Below, one piece after another: positions 59,501-64,000 of a DNA stretch of 64,000 nucleotides. The stretch spans positions 52,028,747 through 52,092,746 of the forward strand of contig OU744721.1 of assembly GCA_916613615.1 (NCBI GenBank). The letters run 5' to 3'. The stretch comes from Steromphala cineraria (Eukaryota > Mollusca > Gastropoda > Trochida > Trochidae). Below the pieces are notes generated by a model, which saw only the letters and a list, made by a program, of their open reading frames with translations, was not told the origin of the DNA and searched no databases. Numbering within the stretch: position 1 is the stretch's first letter; each line of letters opens with the position of its first letter. A program made the translations under genes and the position numbers.

Positions 59501-62500
59501 TACTGCATCAATGTCCAATTGTTTACGAATGCATATATTGTTTTGCTTACGTGTCTGACAGTCATCACCCTCGTATCCAGCTCGACATCCCCGTTCACAT
59601 CTCCCGGTCACCTTTTCACACACCTCGTCTGAGTTGAGACATTTGCATCGCTTATCACAATCTTCTCCGAACCAGCCGTCACTGCAAACTGTGACAAGGA
59701 AGTGAGATTACATTAGCTACTCCATGATTGTCTTAGTTTCTCTTATATGTTTACTCACAGCTCTTTGATATTCCAATTTTATAAAATAACAAATTTGCTG
59801 ACGTAGATCCATCTATTTTCAACTGGTGGGGTTGTGTCATTGCAAGCTTTAGACAGTCAATTATAAAAGATTCAAAACCAAAAGCTCTTGGTCAGTCTAC
59901 ACCAGGGGAAGTTAGGGTTGATAAAAACCAAGATTGAACAACCGGCAGATAAAAGCACTAAATAACGTATTATTGCAGTATTAGGGAATGTGGTGATAGT
60001 TGTGGTGAACTTTAATTTCCTATTGATAAAATGAGATACACATCATTCTAATTGACCTACCAAACAGTAGTGAGATACAAAGTCGCTTAGAAATGTCAAA
60101 ATTGCAATTGCGCAAAATTGGGAAATCCTGATAACAACGGCTGACAAAGGCGTGCCGTAATTTAAATAAACGTCTGCCAATTTAGGTTTTAAGACTATAT
60201 GAAAAAAACTTTTAACTTACAGGTATCGTAATTAATTTGGATTTAATGCAATGGACGACAGCATATGATGGCAGCAATGTTTATGATCTTCTATCAAAAT
60301 ATTTATCAAAATGCAATATTTACTCACCAAACACTTGTACTTCACACAAAGAGAAGAACTGTCCCAGCACAGTGATTGTCAGATTGCGTCCCGTCAGAGT
60401 CTCGCTACAAGTCACATCTTCGATAGTTCCAGGTATTTCATCATCTGGCCATTTCTTGCACCGTTTTCCATCAACCAATATTTCCATTCCCTTTCTTCTC
60501 CATTCATCTGAAAAATGTCTCCAATCAGCTTCATGAACATTATCATATTATACTTTAACAGACTTTCACCTCGTCCTGACATACAAAAATCCATGCAAGT
60601 TCGTTAACATAAAGTCTTAATTTCGCTTCACTAAGTTACACAGATTATAGATCTCATAAGACCATGATATACTCTCCGTCAGATTGACCTTGACCTCTTG
60701 ATCAGAGGTAGATTTCCGATCGTGCGTTAATCGTTTTGTAACACAGTTACTCAGCATTTAAGTGATGCATGCTTTCTTAACTTCAAAGAGACACTCCGTG
60801 AGTTCATCACGTAGTGTTTTGCTTTGATACGAACCTAAATGGTAAAATTTGTTATATAAATTCAAAACATCTCATGTATTCATTCTTAAATGACAAATAT
60901 ATGACAAATACTTGTTTTCAATGAAAATCTTAAAACAGTAATATAAGTTCATGGAAATCAAAATTACAAGTATAATTTCCAAGAAAACTTGTTTTATAAC
61001 CTATGAAACAAATCCAACTCGTAGCTGTAATTCTGACTTCTTTACATACGTTTCCAAAAATACGTTTGACTGATTAGCGCGCGTCATTGTCCGGTTTTCG
61101 ATCATAATCGCGACTTCAAACCTTCCTCTTGTCACTAGACGACATCAACTAGCTTTAAAATGATTATTTCCTGTAAGAATGGATATTTCTCGATCAGATG
61201 ACACTATATGTAGAGTCTGTCCCCCAAGAACTCGCAGAGTGTCTCTTTAAAAAAAACTGCTTGATGAGAAAGATTTTTTTTTTCAAAATATTTCCTTTTC
61301 ATATAATAGATTACCCATCTAACTGTCTACAAAGGAAATTTCTTTTTTTATGACGGACTGCTTTCATTGCGACAGCCGGATACTGTGACGTCACATGCGA
61401 AAAAAGCAGGAACTCACGCTACACCAGTCGTTGCTAGGCAAAAGTGATACATGCGCATGTGTTCATTGAAAATACTACACTTCTTATTTTTAACACTATG
61501 GGTAATAAATAGAGGATATTATATGAGTGTCTATGACATACTATGTTTACGACACGAGTGCCTAAATATTAGTTTTTCCCGAGCGAGAGCGAGGGATAGA
61601 CTGATATTTAGGCACGAGTGTCGTAAACATAGTATGTCATGGGTACGAATATGATATTCTGTTTATTACCGTAGTCCCAAAACTAAAGAAAATACTCAAA
61701 ACCTACTTCTCAGCATAGGCGGACAAGCCGCCGTCAGCCTCTATACATTATGACGTCATATGTGAACCGTGACGTCAAAGCATTGTTAATAACGTGACGT
61801 CACAATGACAAAGTGATATTTTGCCCTAGGGCAACATATGATAAATATGAACCTCGATATGACTGCCCTCGTAGGTAATAAATTCAAATATTCGCCATAA
61901 TGTCATTTTTTGCTTTATGAAGGAAGGCTCATTTGTGTTTCATTGACATAGAAAATAATGATTTCCATTTTACGCTTTTTATTGCATGTGCAATTTGTTT
62001 ATTGAAATAATTTGATAGTATCGATAATACATGTGCGAATACAACATACATACATTTATATGATTTTCTTCGCTCTAATATGTTGTTAATATCCATGTTT
62101 TGAAAAGTCACCGGTAACATGTAAGTCACTTGTAACATGTAAGTCACTTGTAAGATATAACAGGACTCTTTTGGTATTTAAGTAATGGTTGTGACGGACG
62201 AAGGGGTGTTAGTGATTTAACTTTGAAACGAAACAACATGTTATCTTGTTATCAGTGTCACCTCATATATTTACAAAAAGTATGAATTCGGGAAAATTGA
62301 ACCAACTCAGAAATCATATCTCATAGTTATGTTCATTATGGCAGATGAAAACGATAAACATTCCTTACAGTAAAATATGTTTTGAAACTTATTACTTATA
62401 ATTTATTTTTTATAAAACAATTACGATGAATGTTGATACTTACTTATATTGTCTATTTCTCGGTTGTAGATCTTCATGTACCTAATCTGGTTGACTCCAT

Positions 62501-63963
62501 TGTCTCCCAGTTGTACACTCCACCAGGAGTTGTTCCTCTTGTCTGTATGGGCACAACTCCCATGGATGAATTCAGTGTCTGTATTGCTATCTACAGCCAG
62601 CTCAGCTCCATACGCCTTGTTGTAGCGTCTATCATAGTAAGTTCCAATCTGTGTGGCAGTTCCATTCAGTGCAACATTTTCTGCAGTAAAACAATCGGCT
62701 GAATGTCACATGTGGGTAAATCTTAAAACTTTAAACTTGGTTAAAAGCGCATTATGTCGTACAGAAGTTATTAGAAATATGGTAAATAGATATGATTAAC
62801 TGACAAGTTGCTTGTTGTTATATCCTTCGTTGAATGAAACAGAATGTCAAAATATAAGTTTTAATCTGGGTTTTCTGTTATCCTCAATAGAATATAACCA
62901 AGGGTTTTAATTAAACCAGCCAGCGTAATGACAGTATATGAATACACTCTGTCCGCTTCAGTCAATTGTCATCTGTATGAATTACTTCCTGTCAGCTCAA
63001 GTGGGATAAAAGATGTTTCTTCATTTGTGGAAGTGCTTTTGTAATGACGTATAGGTGAAATTTTGTTTTGATTTGTTAAACCAAATTCTCGTTGAAACGG
63101 CAGAAACAACGGAAAACTTTTAGAAATTACTTATATGCACTTCTATTAAAAGTTGTCTCGGTGTTTTAGTTTTTTTCCAAGAGCGCTTTTGTCAAGCTAA
63201 TAAGAAGGCTTATGAAATAGTGAACAAACATTGAACAATATTGACCACTAAAACATCCAACTTTCTTAAAACAATGGGGTATATGTCTATGACAACAGGG
63301 AATTATGTTCAGCTCTATTCTCTACGGTCTCGAATGTAAAATTATTAATGGTTCAATTTTGACGATTTATGATAACAACTTGATACCAAGTTGACTTAAA
63401 AAATAATGTACATATTAGATTGTTTGTGTGTAATATCTATTGCGTCTGCATGGTCTCCAAGCCGAAAAGGCTAAAGAAATCGGGAACTATTTGAATTTGT
63501 TAAACTGAGAATCAGTGTATACAGTTACACATGAGTACATACATAAACATGTCATGCCAATAAAAAAACATAAAACAGCCCTAAATCCATCTCATCTTCC
63601 CTGCAGAGGTTACTCAGGTCATTTCTCACGTAACCTCTGGTACAAATGGGCCATACCTCACGATTTTGAAAAGAAACTTGTTAATACTTGCATCATTAAA
63701 GACTTCTGTATTTCTCGCCTAATGAACATTTTAACATCTTTCTCTGTCTTATTCTTTGTGTATTCTGTGTACATTACACAGGTAAATTTTGAATAATGTG
63801 TGATTTACACGGGTTAATTGTAAAGATGTAAAGATGTAACTAACTGTTTAATTCTCCATATACTTACTCCTCTGACAGAAAGGTCCATCCCAGCCCTCTT
63901 TACAACTCCGACATCTCCCAAGCGGATTTCTAGCACATCCAAATTTACAGTTGCAGTCACTTG
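53388..63963 (-). CDS. Gene 2: F-type lectin/multi-EGF receptor, 5' exon off window
   Basis: Gene model joined from eleven exons, right to left: 63963-63868, 62680-62444, 60507-60328, 59688-59551, 58513-58379, 58213-58079, 57897-57766, 56491-56357, 55267-55133, 54303-54198, 53592-53388. It is the paralogue of gene 1 and supplies the C-terminus: the last EGF module, one transmembrane helix and a tail with two YxxL motifs. With the 18-codon leader borrowed from gene 1 for length only, the protein would be about 562 residues. Predicted type I surface receptor. The domain plan resembles Draper/MEGF10/SREC engulfment receptors with an added lectin head; that role is inferred. Introns contain the repeats listed separately and otherwise nothing recognised. 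Confidence 0.85.
54198..54303 (-). CDS. Gene 2 transmembrane exon
   Basis: A 106-bp exon, phase 1 at the start and phase 2 at the end: TKCPVQPT, then the hydrophobic span IVAAVVTGLLVLLSYTGIFL, then CLLRHQK. Extracellular Cys before the helix and positive RHQK after it fit type I topology. Acceptor TACCAG, donor GTAAGT. The equivalent for gene 1 is off the left edge. Confidence 0.9.
55133..55267 (-). CDS. Gene 2 EGF module 6 exon
   Basis: A 135-bp phase 1-1 exon: CRKGKYGQDC, CYERCGHC, NQACDKIDGHC, PGACEDGWDGKKC. The next exon is the transmembrane segment (Lys codon split A/AA). Differs from gene 1 exon 10 at only a few residues (K for R, N for S). Confidence 0.85.
55429..55791. mobile_element. 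TTAA element, family A (gene 2 only), abutting family B
   Basis: TTAA-GGGGCAGTAGCACGTTTT at the left, AAAACGTGCTACTGCCCCT-TTAA at the right. The right TTAA is also the left TTAA of the family-B element, so A inserted exactly into B's target duplication. Gene 1 has the empty site at 1499-1502. Confidence 0.85.
55788..56342. mobile_element. TTAA element, family B
   Basis: The orthologous copy of 1499-2055, with terminal repeats AGATGCTGTATCATACTTGC and its inverse. Ends 14 bases before the donor of the EGF module 5 exon. Confidence 0.75.
56357..56491 (-). CDS. Gene 2 EGF module 5 exon
   Basis: A 135-bp phase 1-1 exon: CRDGRYGQDC, CSKYCGHC, NQVCNNSSGHC, PGACVDGWGGAKC. One residue from gene 1 exon 9 (V for I). 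Donor CACCTTC/GTGAGT-type boundary conserved. Confidence 0.85.
56832..56950. repeat. Fragment of TTAA-flanked family C
   Basis: AAAGTGACACAGAGTATCTT matches the left end of 13208-14376; same location as 2533-2645 in gene 1. Confidence 0.5.
57593..57706. repeat. Intronic foldback, long form
   Basis: Outer arms GGTATTTTCATACCACATTC/..., inner arms CCAATATCAG/CTGATATTGG around a short AGCT-rich loop. The complete version of the shortened hairpin at 4879-4965. Confidence 0.65.
57766..57897 (-). CDS. Gene 2 EGF module 4 exon
   Basis: A 132-bp phase 1-1 exon: CRDGRYGQDC, CSKECGHC, NLACDKTDGHC, PSC, DGWSGKKC. It keeps the shortened PSC loop. Differs from gene 1 at several residues (gene 1 has CGDGRYGLNC and QSC). 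Confidence 0.85.
58079..58213 (-). CDS. Gene 2 EGF module 3 exon
   Basis: A 135-bp phase 1-1 exon: CRDGRYGQDC, CSEECGHC, NLTCDKTDGHC, PGACEDGWGGMKC. NLT adds an N-glycosylation sequon not found in gene 1. GW is intact where gene 1 has RW. Confidence 0.85.
58379..58513 (-). CDS. Gene 2 EGF module 2 exon
   Basis: A 135-bp phase 1-1 exon: CRDGRYGQDC, CSEVCAHC, NQACNKSTGHC, PGACEDGWSGQKC. The upstream intron is about 1.1 kb shorter than in gene 1, with the deletion beginning only about a dozen bases beyond the acceptor. Confidence 0.85.
59088..59451. mobile_element. TTAA element, family A (gene 2 only), clean target duplication
   Basis: TTAA-AGGGGCAGTAGCACGTTTTT at the left and AACGTGCTACTGCCCCT-TTAA at the right. 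Gene 1 has GTCCTTAACTG uninterrupted (about 7490), proving precise insertion into one TTAA. The element is 356 bp and noncoding. Confidence 0.9.
59551..59688 (-). CDS. Gene 2 EGF module 1 exon
   Basis: A 138-bp phase 1-1 exon: CSDGWFGEDC, CKCLNSDEVC (Leu-Asn/Asp variation against gene 1), KVTGRC, ERGC, GYEGDDCQT. It immediately follows the lectin domain. A family-A element inserted about 100 bp downstream of its donor. Confidence 0.85.
60328..60507 (-). CDS. Gene 2 F-type lectin domain, second half
   Basis: A 180-bp phase 1-1 exon with EWRRKGMEILVDGKRC, VTCSETLTGRNLTITV and FFSLCEVQVF. Only two bases differ from gene 1 exon 4, one of them replacing Val with Glu at the exon start. Confidence 0.9.
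60783..61250. mobile_element. TTAA-flanked element, family D
   Basis: The orthologous copy of 8830-9297, about 98 percent identical by eye. Left flank TTCA, right flank TTAA. Confidence 0.7.
61386..61802. promoter_or_regulatory. Four conserved CRE-type TGACGTCA sites
   Basis: Sites at 61386, 61751, 61770 and 61795, matching those in gene 1 in number, order and spacing. Intronic, between the two lectin exons. Function inferred only. Confidence 0.35.
61531..61642. repeat. Long hairpin, gene 2 copy
   Basis: Same foldback as 9579-9690, with one arm mismatch near the tip (CTATGACATA against TATGTCATGG). Confidence 0.7.
62115..62155. repeat. 18-bp minisatellite, two units
   Basis: Two units of ACATGTAAGTCACTTGTA; gene 1 has about six. 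Confidence 0.85.
62444..62680 (-). CDS. Gene 2 F-type lectin domain, first half
   Basis: A 237-bp phase 1-1 exon: NVALNGTATQIGTYYDRR, AELAVDSNTDTEFIHGSC, AHTDKRNNSWWSVQLG, MKIYNREIDNI. It is closer to the family consensus (NVALNG) than gene 1. Replacements against gene 1 concentrate in the first 50 residues, which form the loops around the sugar pocket in this fold. R-E-I again replaces R-x-D. Confidence 0.9.
63868..63963 (-). CDS. Gene 2 N-terminal Cys-rich module exon
   Basis: A 96-bp phase 1-1 exon equivalent to gene 1 exon 2, with the same Cys pattern and GWDGPFCQR end. Acceptor ATTCCAG at 63964-63965. The signal-peptide exon must lie beyond 64000. Confidence 0.8.
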
Positions 63964-64000
63964 CTGGAATGATTATAATTGTAGGTTTAACACAATGAAA

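Noticed and set aside
1..64000. tRNA, rRNA or snRNA genes
   Set aside because: I found no cloverleaf with A and B boxes and no rRNA-like stretches on either strand by eye; a covariance search would be decisive.

Overview
The window looks like genomic DNA of a lophotrochozoan animal, most likely a bivalve mollusc. The AT-rich sequence has small phase-1 exons in long introns, many short TTAA-flanked inverted-repeat elements, Tx1/L1-like LINEs, a Penelope-like element with a hammerhead ribozyme, Tc1 remnants and tandem-repeat pearl/HINE-like elements. The species cannot be fixed from the sequence. Nothing bacterial, phage or CRISPR-like is present.

The window holds two tandem paralogues on the minus strand of one receptor-type gene. 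Gene 1 (about 1-15.4 kb) has its signal-peptide exon, but its membrane and tail exons lie off the left edge. Gene 2 (53.4 kb to beyond 64 kb) has its membrane and tail exons, but its signal-peptide exon lies off the right edge. Together they define a protein of about 562 residues: signal peptide, short Cys-rich EGF-like module, F-type lectin (FTP/fucolectin) domain encoded by two exons, six EGF/MEGF-like modules with one exon each, one transmembrane helix, and a 67-residue tail with two YxxL motifs. All internal ectodomain introns are phase 1, so modules can be shuffled without breaking frame. The architecture suggests a surface pattern-recognition or engulfment receptor of the Draper/MEGF10/SREC type with a lectin head; that role is inference.

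The genes serve as each other's empty-site controls. Three insertions of a TTAA-flanked element, a 197-bp long-inverted-repeat element with 9-bp target duplications, a 1.58-kb unknown insertion and a 1.1-kb deletion each occur in one paralogue only. Part of the introns differs by about 1 percent, while the 5' lectin exon differs by about 11 percent, mostly in replacement changes.

The roughly 38 kb between the genes is mainly mobile DNA. An AGGTCA-rich tandem array (16.8-18.6 kb) is followed by a decayed Tx1-like LINE with a clear 14-bp target duplication (19.8-23.55 kb). Next come TTAA elements, a Tc1 remnant, a nearly intact second LINE (28.6-32.6 kb), more Tc1 remnants and a degenerate hammerhead motif. 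A truncated Penelope-like element with GIY-YIG endonuclease and a well-formed type I hammerhead (41.6-42.84 kb) precedes an LTR-like segment (43.2-45.1 kb) and an inverted copy of the AGGTCA-rich array (46.1-48.4 kb). Two short plus-strand terminal-exon candidates (about 40.9-41.3 kb and 52.15-52.28 kb) are the only other possible host coding sequence.
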